DNA of 64,000 nt from Mytilus trossulus. Its lineage: Eukaryota; Mollusca; Bivalvia; Mytilida; Mytilidae. The position numbers and the translations under genes are program-made. Location of the stretch: positions 54,292,945 to 54,356,944 of the forward strand of contig NC_086384.1 of NCBI RefSeq assembly GCF_036588685.1, read 5' to 3'. This document shows positions 25,201 through 35,784 of the stretch, one piece after another (the first letter of the stretch is position 1; each line of letters begins with the position of its first letter). The notes below the pieces were generated by a model. It ran no database searches and was not told where the DNA came from. It saw nothing but the letters and a program-made list of their open reading frames with translations.

Positions 25201-28200
25201 GCCAGTAGGTCAGATTCATGGGTTTGAATTTATCTTGTAACCATGTTTAGTATAAACACGTGTATCAATTTATTATTTTGTCTGCCTTACTAACAGATTA
25301 AACAGATTTGAATTTGATGAATTTGTTTTAAAGGCAATATTTACATTAAATGCAGGTTTCTAAGTTTAATAGTATGTACCAATTCTTTAAAACACATTTA
25401 AAAAAAGAGGCCCAATAGCTTAGGTTGATAAAATATCCATATAGACACATGATAGACCAGGCCAATGTTTATGATTTGTCAACAAATGTATAATTATGTA
25501 GGATTTAGTAAATTTTATTATTGTGGTTAATAATGTGTTAATACATTGTAGAAGGATTAACTCACAAACTAAATAAAAAAGATGACAGTAATTTCTAGCG
25601 AATACTGGTTCGGTTCTGTATCAGGCTGTTTTTCTAGGCCAAAAATGCATCATTGATTATAAGAAAATATGCTGAATATAATAAATAAAAAGTCATGTTA
25701 GGTAAACTTATATGCTACAATGACTAACTGAGATCACAGCCATTACAGCCAAACAAAACAAGAAAAGATTAACTTTAAGTCCACAGTCACCTTAATTAAA
25801 AATAAGGATGAACTCACTAAAAAATAACTTAAATTTGAATTATAATTAAAAACTTCCGATATAATCTTAACTGCTCTGAAAGAGAGAAATGCTATTTCCA
25901 TATATGTACAAATTTATATAATATATGGCAGATTTTACAGTATTGTGTTCTGTCTCCTACTTTCATGTTGCTAACGTGACGGAGACAAAAATGAGTAACG
26001 TTAGCAACATTTGGACATGTCACATGAGCAACAACATCTTTAAAAGTTAAAATGTATGCACATAGTGATGTTTAATATATGCCTGGAGTAATAAAATTGT
26101 ACAGTCTGGTTTAGAATTTCTAAATATACAGAATGTCATTTGCAGGTGTACTTTATATCAAATGAATACACAAGAAACCAAAAAAATAGTAACGTTAGCG
26201 ACATTTGGACATGTCACATGAGCAACAACATCTTTAAAAGTTAAAATGTATGCAAACAGTGATGTTTAATATATGCCTGGAGTAATAAAATTGTACAATC
26301 TGGTTTAGAATTTCTAAATATACAGAATGTCATTTGCAGGTGTACTTTATATCAAATGAATACACAAGAAACCAATTCGTAATAGTAACATTAGCAACAT
26401 CTACTATCATGATATTACGTTTTGTTGCGAATGTCTTTTTGATGGACGGAATACATTTCAGGTCCTCTTGTAACGATATTACATACAACTTGCCTTTTTT
26501 GCTTCCCCATCATGTGAAGGAACTGACTCCGAATCTATTTCTGCAAAGGGCGATATCGTAACTCCTATACAGGAGAGTTACAGATCTAAATATATGTTGC
26601 TCACGTGACACTGATTTGGACGGAAACCTAGAGCAGTAACGTTCGCAAAAAATAAAACAGCCAATGATATTGATTCCTCAAGTCCTTTGACCCCCTTACG
26701 TCATCCAAATTTAATATGATTGCTATTTTCAATTATTTATAAAACCCAGGATAAAAATAACTACAATTGGCTGTCTGAGAACCAACAAGAAAATTGCGAT
26801 TGTGACATACCACAATGGACGGAAAAGACGTGACGTTAGCAACAATATTATTAAATTACCTTTTTTAGCCTTTACCAATAAAAATCTGCCTTAAAGTTAT
26901 GAGTAAAACACAAAAGAAGACTTTTTATTAAAATATAAGTCCATGTTATTAGGCTCCACTTATAAATAATACTTCAAAATTCCACTCCAAATAAGCTGGA
27001 TGTCAGTAAAGTAGGTCATGATGTCTATTCCATGTCCAATATTTTGAAATTGAAAACCCTCTAATTCCAACAAAAAACACAAACACAGAGTAATTTTTAT
27101 TTTTATTTACTCAGAAAGACACATTTTATTCAATAACATAATGCATTACTCCATTACACAGTCTGTTTCACAGTTTCAGCAATTGCTTTTTTGATGGATA
27201 CACAAAAACAATAATTCCTTCTTATTGTAAAATCTGCCATATATGATAATGTTCATATTTTTGGGTCATTTGTTGTTGCAATAATTGGATTCATAAATGT
27301 CAAATGACATGTTACCTTATTTCTATTTTCAGGGCAATATATTTTTTCTCCTATGCCAACATGAAGAATTATTTAAATACAGTGATGAACCCAGAAACTC
27401 CTCTAGTCCATATTGGCTCAGCAGTAACTGCAGGTGGGTAACAATTATGGTCAAAGGGAGATAACTCAAATTAAAAAAAAAAAATCAACAGCAATATTAA
27501 ACATTGTGTGACAGCTGCTCAATTGAGTGTTGGATTGACAAAAAGAAAAATGTTTATTCTAACCACAAAAAACACAAGTGTATGCACTCTGTGTGCATAT
27601 CATTTTTTATTTTTAAATATTTACTTCATTTTAAGCACACAGGTTTCATTCTGAACTGAATTTCAGGATTTTAGTTTTGATTGTATAATCTGTTTTTCCA
27701 ATAAATGATCAAACTATGTTCTAGTAAACAAGAAATTCTTTGGTACGACTTAGAATTAAACCCTACAAAAATGCTTTGTTTAATTGGTTTAACCTTTTAG
27801 GACACTTTCATCTTCTAATATTGTCTATCATGTCTATTCTGAAGATTTTTTTGGTTATATTCAATTTCTGAAAAATTTTCATTGTAATGTCATAATTCAT
27901 ATCATTCTTGTCCCACTGTAGTTCAATCCAACCTAATTTAAAGGTCAGCACTCGTTCAAGGTCAGTCTTGAGGGTGACCTTTTTGTATAGGTTTCGATGG
28001 TTAGATAGGGAAACATATTGTATATTTTGTCCTGTCAGTCTGTCTGTCTGTCCATCACATTAGTTTGTATAAGAAATAGAAATAAACTACTTTTAACCAT
28101 GTGTGGTGGTGTCTAACATATTTTGTACATATTGGATATCTATTTCATATTCTACATGGTAACTTTAAAAAGGAGTATTTTATTCTTAATACATGTTTCC

Positions 28201-31200
28201 TTCACATGGGACAGTTTTTGGCAAGAACACTATTTGATATTATTTTTGTGTTAAAGCAAAAAAAAAATAACAAAAATAATCAATGAAACAAATTGGCAAA
28301 ATGTTTTCGGTGAGACAAAGTGAAGAATTGAATGGAACATGAATAATAAAGTAAAATCAATCAATTTGAAAAGAAAAAAATACACATGATTGTTATGACA
28401 AAATGTAGGAAGTAACAAAAAATTGTTCAAAATTAACACAATTATAAAAAAGTGTGTGTCACATGTATGTTCTTTTTCATAAACATGATCATGATGATAA
28501 ATTAAAATTTTATCCAAAAAAAATGCTAGAAATTCATTGTGATGTTTAGAAAAAAAAAGTCATTGAATTTCATTGAAATATTAGCATTGTTTAAAGTTGT
28601 ATGTCTATGCATCAGAAATTGTGTTTTAAAATGTTTTGACTGCAACATCAGAAATCCTAAATAAAAGTCTTTTCAGAAAGAATCCCGGAAAAACCTGTGA
28701 TCCATTGAATGCTATTTATAGCACAGACTTGGGGAAGCTATTTATAGCTCAGACATCCTTGACCAGTGTTCCATGAACACTGGTTGGGTAAGACATACAT
28801 TTTTTTGTGAAATTTCAATTTTTGGTGTTATTTACAACCGGTCAAGTTTGAGCCTGCAAACACTCAACCATTTATAGATTGTGACGTATATCTATATATA
28901 TAATATTGTTATATCTTTGTGTGTGAATTATGTAGCCTTTTTCGTGCCGCAGGATGGAGATTGTTTGTGCGTTTATGGTGGAAAAGCCGCTCCGTGTTGT
29001 GTTGATCAATGAACAATTTATTAATATGAACAATCTACATTGATTTAGCCTATGTTGATGCATATATATATTTATCTTGTGTATAAAACGAGTGCAATTG
29101 GCAGGCTTAATTTGAACTGGTTGTATTTGACACTTTAAATTGAAATACAAAATTTTTTTGGTGAAAGAATTGTTGTCACAGAAAGAGAGTTAGATAAACT
29201 GGAATGCTGACATCCTTCAGTAGGCTTTAAAAAGCTAAACTATAAATAAGGGACATAACTCATGAATGTGCATGATTCATATCAAACCATCTCCTACAAC
29301 ATACTGATAAATTCATTACTAATATTCATGCGAGGTATTTTGACTGCATGTGCCAAAAAAAAAAAAATTGGTCATTTAGGAAGAAAGAAAAAATGAATAT
29401 GTAAAAATAGATTTGGATATTTCTGTGTTTCAAATTACTATTTTCAAAAAAATTATTGTGGCTCATTGAAAAAAATACGTTTTTCCCTCAAACAGATGAC
29501 TGAAAATGTCAGTTTTAGCATACAAAAAAATACATGCTTGAAATCTAGGATGTATAAATATCTAGCAGACAATTCAATCTGTCAATTATTGCAAGGATTT
29601 GGATAATTTATTTTTATACTTTGTGATATGCACAACTACCGACTCGTATAATTACTTGCACTATTTACTGAGTAGAATACCTGGCCTTGTGTTATATAAA
29701 TGTTTGACAATAAAAATATTGTATTGAATTTTTTTCCAATTTGAAATACAACTTCATTTTAAAAGGACTTTTTTTTTATTTTATAAATTATGAAAGTGGC
29801 CAACTTGATCAAATAATTCATGAACAGCACTTTACCTTTAAAAACTACTTTTCTTTCTTTTTTTTATTTTTTTGCTTCATTATTCTGGTTCTTTATTTTT
29901 AAATCAATGGTTAATATATTATTATTATTTCTGTATTTTCACTGTTGTTTTTGTTTGTTTGTTTGTTCGTTTATTGTTTTTCTAGGACAACCATTTTTGA
30001 CAACATTTGTGAGAATTTTTATTGTCAAGCAATTATATTGAATAAATATAAACCTACAATCTTCATGCAAATTAAAAAAAAACGTGTGCTTAATTTTCAC
30101 CAAAAATATATAATCAATCCCTAAACATTTTAATTTCATTCTAAAATAAATGGTATTGCAGTGTTATTTTCATGTTGGTAGAATTTAGATTATTTCAGAT
30201 GATACAGTTTGTTTGTTTTCATTTTCAGGTTTCACTGCATGTACTCTTACCAACCCTATCTGGTTCGTCAAAACAAGACTTCAACTAGATTCAAAGTAAG
30301 TATAAATGTAAATAGTAATTTACCAATTTCTGTGTTCAGAAAAAAACATTTTCAAATGAGCTTTTATCAGAACTCGCCAGAATGAAATTGTTATAAGCCC
30401 CAAGAAATATATACCTGAAAGCATAAAAAGAATTAAGTGGTCAGAATTACCCTGAAAAAATCAAAAGAAAAAACACAATTATTTATGAAGCATTGCAAAT
30501 ATATTTTACAGATTACAGTCATAAAACTTTGAATTAATCGTAATCTGACTAAGGAATTTAACTTGTCTAAATACTATTGACTACTTGGTAAAACTTATGA
30601 CAGATAGGTGTGGTCCTCAGTATCGGGTGGATGTTTCTGTGTCAACAAATTAGTTTTATTGGGAGGTTTGATAAAATCAATAAAAATTGGTATACATTGA
30701 AAAATAACAAAACCACACAAATATTAAATAAGAAATATAAGCAATTTATTTGACTTTATAGTTTATGATAATCTCTTTTTTTTCCAGGAAGGACAACAGT
30801 TTAACATGCAGACAATGTGTCAAAAACATTTACCAGACTGAAGGTGTGAAAGCATTTTACCGTGGAATTACTGCTTCATATTTTGGTGTAACCGAGACAG
30901 TTATTCATTTTGTGATATATGAAGCGTTAAAGGCTCGAATGTTGGAGAATTATGGATCACAGGATAGTCGTTCTGCTACAGATTTTCTCCGTTTCATGGC
31001 TGCTGGTGCTATTTCGAAGACGTGTGCCACATGTGTGGCTTACCCTCATGGTAAGAGATCCACCTATGACTGTGTGCCACTATTTTCTATCTTTGGTTAT
31101 TGACTTCCCAAGAGGTTCTTAATAAGCATATATAATTATTCTAGTTAAATAAAATCAATGTATATGTATGTTAAAGAGAGGTGAAGATACCTAAATAAAC

Positions 31201-32206
31201 TCATCATAGATACCAGGATAAATGACATTCAAACTGATAAGTCAAAAATGAATTGACAATACCATGTGAATAAATACTAAAAAAGAAAAAGACCTAAAAT
31301 AGTACACACACCATAACATAAAAAACTAATGGTTGAGCAACAGTTACTCCACCATTAACTGGTGTGATCTCAATGTAAATATAAAAAAGAGGATGTGGTA
31401 TGATTGCCAATGAGACAACTATCCACAAAAGACCAAAAATGAAAAACTATTTAAATAAAAATTTCTCAAGTTGTGTAAAAAAGAAAAATATATGGCTTAA
31501 GTACAATTAAGTACAAAGGAAGATAACTCCGATCCATAATATTTCCTAAATGTGCCTTTAGTTTTAAGTTCACATTGCAAAACAAAAACTGAATGCATAT
31601 ATGTTTAGCTTCTTGATGTTAGCAAGTTAGATTATTTGAGCACTTACAATGTCTAAAGCACTTCTGACTTTTATCATTTGTGAATTTATGATTGGAATAT
31701 TTATTTAAAATGTTTTAGAAAATTATGTATTTTAAAAAAACAGAACGAACTACCTTTTAACATAAACTTTGTATATGACTTCAACCTTTGACCTGATAAT
31801 TCAACGATTATTTAAATTATTGATTAAACTACCTAAATGGGAGAATTCTAATTACAATTTCAGCATACAATACTGCATCAATAAAAACAAAAACCAAGAA
31901 ATTGTGTTTTAATTTTGTTTCATGCTTAACAAATCTTTGATGACTACATGTATTAACCATTTATTTTACTTTTTACTTACAGAAGTGGTAAGAACGAGAC
32001 TTCGTGAGGAAGGTTCAAAGTACAAATCATTCTTTCAGACTCTTATGACTGTAGGTAAAGAGGAAGGATTCCGTGGACTGTATCGTGGATTAGGTACACA
32101 GCTGATTAGACAGATACCCAACACAGCATTAATGATGTCAACGTATGAACTCGTCGTCCACTTGTTTTCTAATAATGACAGTTATGATGATGATGATTAT
32201 GAGTAA
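10186..32206 (+). CDS. SLC25A36: Mitochondrial pyrimidine-nucleotide carrier, SLC25A33/36 family (seven coding exons)
   Basis: A solute carrier of the mitochondrial inner membrane that exchanges pyrimidine (and some guanine) nucleotides, supplying mitochondrial DNA and RNA synthesis. Joined exons: 10186-10229, 16552-16782, 18364-18441, 27333-27433, 30229-30295, 30788-31050 and 31983-32206, giving 335 aa. All junctions are GT-AG and in phase. The three carrier signatures are present: PLEVVKTR (residues 27-34), PIWFVKTR (161-168) and PHEVVRTR (260-267). The Trp in the second is typical of the SLC25A33/36 (yeast Rim2) branch. Other family hallmarks are an insert of about 45 residues after TM1, the [13 protein letters not shown] block, and an end [17 protein letters not shown]. 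The protein ends in an acidic Asp/Tyr tail. Residue numbers use exon 1a; the human paralogues are about 311-321 aa. SLC25A33 versus SLC25A36 cannot be separated here. Confidence 0.93.
10458..10486 (+). repeat. Poly(T)-poly(G) tract
   Basis: Twelve T are followed by seventeen G inside intron 1. A related C run lies at about 10,612-10,624. Confidence 0.85.
10490..11189. other. Intron 1 of the carrier, proximal part
   Basis: No exon-like sequence beyond the C run. The 120-codon open frame at 10,575-10,937 is Phe/Ile/Tyr-rich, low complexity and without family resemblance, so I read it as non-coding. Confidence 0.4.
11190..11288. repeat. Imperfect palindrome (hairpin MITE)
   Basis: The ends AGATTATCGTTG and CAATGATAATCT are inverted, and the interior pairs ATTTTCTCGCTTGAG with GAGAAAAGCAAGC-like sequence. 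It is shorter and more decayed than the palindrome at 7592-7753. Confidence 0.65.
11289..12890. other. Intron 1 of the carrier, middle part
   Basis: AT-rich, with many TACATGTA-type words and no exon-like sequence that I can support. Confidence 0.35.
12895..13010 (+). repeat. tRNA-derived SINE-like fragment
   Basis: GTTCGAATCCC at about 12,942 matches a pol III box B. It is followed by GGCGGGGAAGAACCAAAAAT and a GCAAAAGCAAATTTACAG stretch that I recall from mussel SINEs. The box A region is poor and no cloverleaf closes, so this is not a tRNA gene. Confidence 0.5.
13011..13614. other. Intron 1 of the carrier, upstream of exon 1b
   Basis: No gene beyond the region that would act as promoter and 5' UTR of exon 1b. 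Similarity to exon 1c starts at about 13,563, before the coding part. Confidence 0.4.
13615..13658 (+). CDS. SLC25A36: Carrier exon 1b (alternative start, copy of 1c)
   Basis: It encodes [14 protein letters not shown] plus a split codon, ending in phase 2 at a GTATGT donor. Joined to exon 2 at 16,552 it reads [12 protein letters not shown], so the TM1 start is kept and only one Gly becomes Ser. Sequence from about 13,563 through the donor parallels 14,520-14,626, showing that exons 1b and 1c are copies. The upstream ATG at 13,563 is out of frame and soon stops. Confidence 0.65.
14520..14620 (+). CDS. SLC25A36: Carrier exon 1c (alternative start, longer N-terminus)
   Basis: It encodes 33 residues ([19 protein letters not shown]..., ending SSLLAG) plus a split codon in phase 2 at a GTATGT donor. 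It joins exon 2 as [12 protein letters not shown]. Compared with exon 1b it has an in-frame upstream ATG and ATT where 1b has its ATG, so this isoform would carry about 19 extra N-terminal residues. Confidence 0.6.
14621..15779. other. Intron after exon 1c
   Basis: No coding sequence that I can support. It includes a TACATGTATATATACATGTA-like palindromic run near 14,940. Confidence 0.35.
15780..15967 (+). repeat. Tandem repeat, about four units of unequal length
   Basis: The word GGCATAAGAGGGACACT (first variants AGGCATAAG and AGCCATAAG) recurs four times. Between copies 2, 3 and 4 lies a shared TTTTATGACTG(T/C)TAAGATTTAGGG piece. Units run from about 40 to 60 bp. Confidence 0.8.
15968..16551. 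other. Intron end before exon 2
   Basis: No gene. It ends in a T-rich polypyrimidine tract and the AG at 16,550-16,551. Confidence 0.6.
16552..16782 (+). CDS. SLC25A36: Carrier exon 2
   Basis: It completes TM1 and the first signature PLEVVKTR, then the family-specific insert (residues about 39-82, rich in Thr, His and Tyr) and the start of matrix helix 1-2. The donor is GTAAGT. Confidence 0.92.
16783..18363. other. Carrier intron 2
   Basis: AT-rich with no further exon. It ends TTTTTTTACAG. Confidence 0.6.
18364..18441 (+). CDS. SLC25A36: Carrier exon 3
   Basis: It encodes [18 protein letters not shown] and LIGVAPS, the amphipathic matrix helix and start of TM2. It opens and closes in split codons that fit exons 2 and 4. 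Confidence 0.92.
   Translation, partial: THSPNRRCKRVIQRTRSKLNWCSAL
18442..19489. other. Carrier intron 3, proximal part
   Basis: No exon or clear repeat. Confidence 0.4.
19490..19735 (-). repeat. Interspersed repeat, inverted copy of 2220-2475
   Basis: It shares TCAATGGAGCTAGAAATTCC and the GGCGTCCTTCAGCTGGCCCC block with the inverse of the copy at 2.2 kb. Confidence 0.7.
19736..20899. other. Carrier intron 3, continued
   Basis: AT-rich. A short piece near 20,683-20,730 (GTTGTCTCATTAACAGTCAT) is the inverse of the repeat end seen at 31,390 and 61,950. Nothing else is recognised. Confidence 0.4.
20900..21111. mobile_element. MITE with terminal inverted repeats
   Basis: The ends TACTGTGGATTCATT and AATGAATCCACAGTA are inverted, and the inner blocks GATACCAATTTTC and GAAAATTGATACC also pair. 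It is about 212 bp and non-coding. I recognise the end sequence from other mollusc genomes. Confidence 0.85.
21112..23077. other. Carrier intron 3, middle part
   Basis: No exon-like sequence. It includes a poly(T) run near 22,164-22,180. Confidence 0.4.
23078..23647. mobile_element. Non-autonomous TTAA-bounded TIR element, complete copy
   Basis: It begins TTAAGGAGGCTCGCGGGTA and ends ACCCGCGAGCCCCCTTAA, an inverted pair with one mismatch. At about 570 bp it has no coding capacity, and its interior is shared in inverse order with 3589-4340. TTAA at both borders suggests a piggyBac-like target duplication, unless TTAA is part of the terminal repeat. Confidence 0.8.
23648..25960. other. Carrier intron 3, distal part
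   Basis: AT-rich with no exon that I can support. Confidence 0.4.
25994..26400 (+). repeat. 194-bp direct tandem duplication with a third partial unit
   Basis: AGTAACGTTAGC starts at 25,994 and 26,188, and the 194 bp after each start are nearly identical through CACAAGAAACCAA. A third, truncated start (AGTAACATTAGCAACAT) lies at 26,384. The word GTTGCTAACGTGAC at about 25,967 and its inverse GTGACGTTAGCAAC near 26,830 bracket the region. Confidence 0.85.
26401..27332. other. Carrier intron 3 end
   Basis: It contains the distal TAACGTTCGC and GACGTTAGCAAC words related to the preceding tandem unit. No coding sequence until the TTCAG acceptor. Confidence 0.5.
27333..27433 (+). CDS. SLC25A36: Carrier exon 4
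   Basis: It encodes [15 protein letters not shown] and [12 protein letters not shown], the end of TM2 and start of TM3. The acceptor is TTTCAG and the donor GTGGGT, leaving phase 1. Confidence 0.92.
27434..30228. other. Carrier intron 4
   Basis: No exon. It holds a perfect 9-bp hairpin, CCAGTGTTC-cat-GAACACTGG (28,763-28,783), just after two copies of GCTATTTATAGC. The open frames here are low complexity. Confidence 0.5.
30229..30295 (+). CDS. SLC25A36: Carrier exon 5
   Basis: It encodes [20 protein letters not shown], with the second carrier signature. The Trp at residue 163 marks the pyrimidine-carrier branch. It is flanked by TTTCAG and GTAAGT. Confidence 0.93.
30296..30787. other. Carrier intron 5
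   Basis: Plain AT-rich intron ending TTTTTTTCCAG. Confidence 0.6.
30788..31050 (+). CDS. SLC25A36: Carrier exon 6
   Basis: It encodes the second matrix helix, TM4, the loop and TM5: [18 protein letters not shown], then [14 protein letters not shown], then [17 protein letters not shown]. It ends in phase 1 at GTAAGA. Confidence 0.93.
31051..31982. other. Carrier intron 6 with repeat fragments
   Basis: 31,195-31,380 holds a decayed hammerhead-repeat end (AACTCATCATAGATACCAGG) joined to a Penelope-like tail. 31,385-31,445 holds a fragment of the repeat seen at 49.2 and 54.1 kb (GATGTGGTATGATTGCCAAT). The rest is unremarkable. Confidence 0.55.
31983..32206 (+). CDS. SLC25A36: Carrier exon 7 (terminal)
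   Basis: It completes the third signature (PH|EVVRTR), then the third matrix helix ([20 protein letters not shown]) and TM6 ([17 protein letters not shown]). The Asp/Tyr-rich tail ends at TAA 32,204-32,206. Confidence 0.93.
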
Positions 32207-33425
32207 TAATTGACATGAATGTAGTATTTTAATATGACTGAATGGGCTGTGATACTGTGTAGAATAGTGCATGGAAAAGTTTAGGGAAGTGTGACAATGT
32301 CCTTGAAATACAGGACAGGTTTAAATGACTTAAGTTAGAGATGTGAGATGCTGTGTAGATGTTGAGATGAATATCATTACTTTTTCATATGCCATCAAAT
32401 TTTAAACATACTTATGGTGTTTAACCATCTTTGATGTTTAAGGAATAAGGTGCAGATGTTGAGGATGAATATCATTACTTTTTCATATGCCATAAAAAAA
32501 AAATAAACATAATAATGGTGTTTTACCACCTTTGAATTGTGTTCTGATGTGAATTGCTGCTTGTTGGTAAATGGGAAAAAGATGGATGAATGAAGAGAGA
32601 ATGTTATAAGCTAGAAATAGATGGATGAAAGATGTCAATAGAGAAAGAGAAAAAGCGTTGGTGTTGAATGGATCATGTGTACTTTTTGTTTATGTGTTAA
32701 TCATTATATAAGTTATAGGGCATTTATGATTAGGACCTTTATGCCTCTAAGGAGCTTGTTTTCAATCCATTATGTTGTAGCTGTATATTACATGGTTTGG
32801 GTTATAACTGTAGAACTTTGTTTTCATTGAGATAGATCATTAACTATATGTAATGAGTTCTTATATTATTATTTTTTTCTATTGATAGTTATATACATAC
32901 CAGTTTTTTCATCTTTTTTCCACAATTTGTTGTCACAAAGAAAAATTTAAATATAACCCCAAAAATGCTGAAAGCGCAAAAAAAAAGAAGATTGAGACAC
33001 TTGCATTGTTGTTAGAAAGTAACACTGCAATGAAGTTATATATAATGTTTAAAGTTTGTTTTTTAATTGAATAATGTAGAAGTTAATCAGATGTAAAAGT
33101 TTTTTGGTTTTATTTGTAATATTTGCAAGAACTTTTGTTTGTTACCTGTTCTTTTCTCATTCTCATTTTCCTCATCTGTTATTTTCACCACTCCCGTATT
33201 ATTTATTGAATTCATATCTTTCTATCCTAGCTCTGGCCTTATTAATGTGTTGCCACATTGAATTGACTATTTATTACCAAGAACACTTACAATGACTTAT
33301 ATGTTAAGGGAAAACATGGTAAAGATTGCATTCTTGTAGAAGACTTTTAACTACTTCTGAGAGAGATTAAGGGAAAAAAACTGCTAAAAACACAACCTTT
33401 AAACATCCTATGAACATCAATTACA
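32207..33425 (+). other. Carrier 3' UTR and flank
   Basis: It follows the stop codon. An AATAAA lies near 32,502 inside the second unit of a tandem duplication, but the true polyadenylation site cannot be fixed from sequence alone. Confidence 0.45.
32356..32545 (+). repeat. 97-bp tandem duplication in the carrier 3' UTR
   Basis: AGATGTTGAG(G)ATGAATATC and ATCATTACTTTTTCATATGC occur at about 32,357 and 32,454, followed in both by ATGGTGTTT(A/T)ACCA. Confidence 0.8.
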
Positions 33426-33429
33426 CTAC

Positions 33430-33560
33430 ATTGTGCAAACAACAGTTATACAAGTGGGAGGTTTAGCTAGCTATAAAGCTGGCTTAACCCACCATTTTCC
33501 TCATAAGGAAATGCCTGTACCAAGTCAGGAATATGGTAGTTGTTTTTCAAATGTTCTGAT
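33430..33560 (-). repeat. Interspersed repeat, inverted copy of the 2.9 kb family
   Basis: It carries GTGGGAGGTTTAGCTAGCTA and GCCTGTACCAAGTCAGGAAT, the inverse of the blocks at 2910-3180. Confidence 0.7.
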
Positions 33561-34595
33561 TATGGATAGCCTTTGAATTTGCCTTGGCGTTGGGTATTTT
33601 TTATACTTTTTTCTATTCATTTACTAAGATATTCAAAATGACAGAGTCATTTGTATGTGCATAATCATTCCCGTCATGAAAATTACATACATGTAAAGTA
33701 TGCATGGTGCATGAATCGTGTTACTGTCCTAAAATATGAAGTATGTAATTGGTGAAGTTATATTTAAAATGAAAGGTACCCCCCTTTTTTCAATCATTAT
33801 CACATCTCCAATTCATAGTTGTGCTTTCCCATACTGCTTAATACAATGTTAAACTTCTAGTCCCCAATTATATATGAATGCAATCTTTACTCTCCAGTGC
33901 TCAAAACACTTTGATTAGAATTTTATATCATAACAAAAGACTTAAGTGCTAGAAGGTCACACAATTTAAACGAATTGTCAAAGAAATAAAAAAATGTTTG
34001 TCTTTTTCATACACTTTATATTTCTTTATTTTGTTTGAAATCACTAAATGCATTAAAGTTCAATCATTCACCAGGCTAACGTAAAGAAGAAGTTAAAACT
34101 AGAAATAATAAGAAGAGTAAAACAAGTAAAGGTCATTAGTCGAATGAAAATATCAAAATTGAGTTTAGGTGAAATGTTAGTTCTTTTAACCTTGTTTATG
34201 TCACAATGGTTACTTTGATAAATTATTTAAATGAGAATGGTTTATTTAGGAAAAATACCATTTTCAATCGTGTGAGGAAAGGACATTCCTCTGACATTTG
34301 ACATTAAGCAGAGATTTCCAGGAGTATACTTAAATTATGTATAAGGGAGGTAACTACTCCTTAGCAGTTGAACTGAGTGAATCTCTTGTAAGGGAGATAA
34401 CTGCTTTATAATGTCTAATCAAATGTAGATTATGTACAGATACTTTTGTTTATGAGAATGATTTGTTTCTTGTTATTAAAAATATCTTGAAATAAAATAA
34501 TGTGAAACTATCTTTTTGTCTGTTTTCATTAACAAGATGTTGTGCAGATAATCAACTGTCCAACTTGAAAAGTTCAGGGTATTTACGTTTGATCA
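33561..34595. other. Intergenic spacer
   Basis: AT-rich with no gene. Confidence 0.4.
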
Positions 34596-34673
34596 TAGTC
34601 CGAGATTACTCTGACGTCCAACAACTGTTTTGCCAGACAAGCTGGGGCTTAGAGTCAGAGTCATCTCGGACTA
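34596..34673. repeat. Short inverted repeat (hairpin)
   Basis: TAGTCCGAGATTACTCTGAC pairs with GAGTCAGAGTCATCTCGGAC, around a loop of about 35 nt. The open frame at 34,502-34,732 runs through it and is not a gene. Confidence 0.75.
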
Positions 34674-34966
34674 GTTTAATCAGTGAGATAGAATACAAGA
34701 GGAAAAAAATACTTGTCATACGTTATCATTAAATGATTGTACAGGTTTTAGAAGAACATTAGGAATTTCTGTGTTATTTGGTCTCTCCTGGAGAGTTGTA
34801 TCATGGGCAATCTTACCACTTCTTATTTACAGCAGGTTCATATTCTTATTTGAAGTCTTATACATTTAGTCTTGTCAGGCAAATTTCTGGAATCATCTGG
34901 ACTTCACTATTATTTCCATAGCAAAATACTCTTGGTTTTCTCACTGGGAATCATTCCACATCTTAT

Positions 34967-35758
34967 AAGCTCACCTGGCCCGAAGGGCCAAGTGAGCTTT
35001 TCTTATCACTTGGTGTTCGGCGTCGTCTGTTGGCGTCATTTACTTTTACAAAAATCTTCTCCTCTGAAACTACTGGGCCAAATTAAACCAAACTTGGCCA
35101 CAATCATCATTGGGGTATCTAGTTTAAAAAATGTGTGGGATGACCCGCCAAACCAACCAAGATGGCCGCCATGGCTAAAAATAGAACATAGGGGTAAAAC
35201 GCAGTTTTTGGCTTATAACTCAAAACCAAAGCATTTAGAGCAAATCTAACATGGGCTAAAATTGTTTATCAGGTAAAGATCTATCTGCCCTGAAATTTTC
35301 AGATAAATCAGAGAACCCGTTGTTGGGTTGCTGCCCCTGAATTGGTAATTTTATGGAAATTTTACTGTTTTTGGTTATTATCTTGAATATTATTATAGAT
35401 AGAGATAAACTGTAAACAGCAATAATGTTCAGTAAGATTTACAAATAAGTCAACGGGTATGATGACCAAAATGGTCAATTGACCCCCTAAGGAGTTATTG
35501 TCCTTTATAGTCAATTTTAAACAATTTTCATAAAATTTGTTAATTTTTATTACCGGTAACATTTTCCACAGAAACTACTGGGCCAAGAACATTATAGATA
35601 GTGATAATTGAAAGCAGCAAGAATGTTCAGTTAAGTAAGATGTACAAACATATCACCATCACCAAAACACAGTTTTGTCATGAATCCATCTGCTTCCTTT
35701 GTTTAATATTCACATAGACCAAGGTGAGCGACACAGGCTCTTTAGAGCCTCTAGTTTT
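34967..35758 (+). repeat. Long non-coding interspersed repeat, full copy
   Basis: It starts with AGCTCACCTGGCC and an inverted GGCCAAGTGAGCT, and ends AAGGTGAGCGACACAGGCTC. Inside are the words CCAAGATGGCCGCCATGGCT, CAGTTTTTGGCTTATA and CAATTGACCCC. Related copies occupy 36,100-36,600 plus 37,600-38,310, and on the minus strand 56,390-57,000, 57,540-57,700 and 58,235-58,995. It is non-coding; the frame at 34,872-35,249 is fortuitous. Confidence 0.75.
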
Positions 35759-35784
35759 TGTTGAGCCTGCGACTCCTATTGTCC

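Noticed and set aside
28763-28783. Perfect 9-bp hairpin as a terminator or regulatory RNA
   Set aside because: It lies in the middle of a carrier intron with no supporting context, so it is recorded only as an intron feature.
30765-31103. Start codon at 30,765 for a separate 112-codon gene
   Set aside because: The first codons are intron sequence before the TTCCAG acceptor; the rest is carrier exon 6 and then intron 6.
34872-35249. 125-codon frame in the 35 kb repeat
   Set aside because: Other copies of the repeat carry stops in this frame and the element is non-coding.
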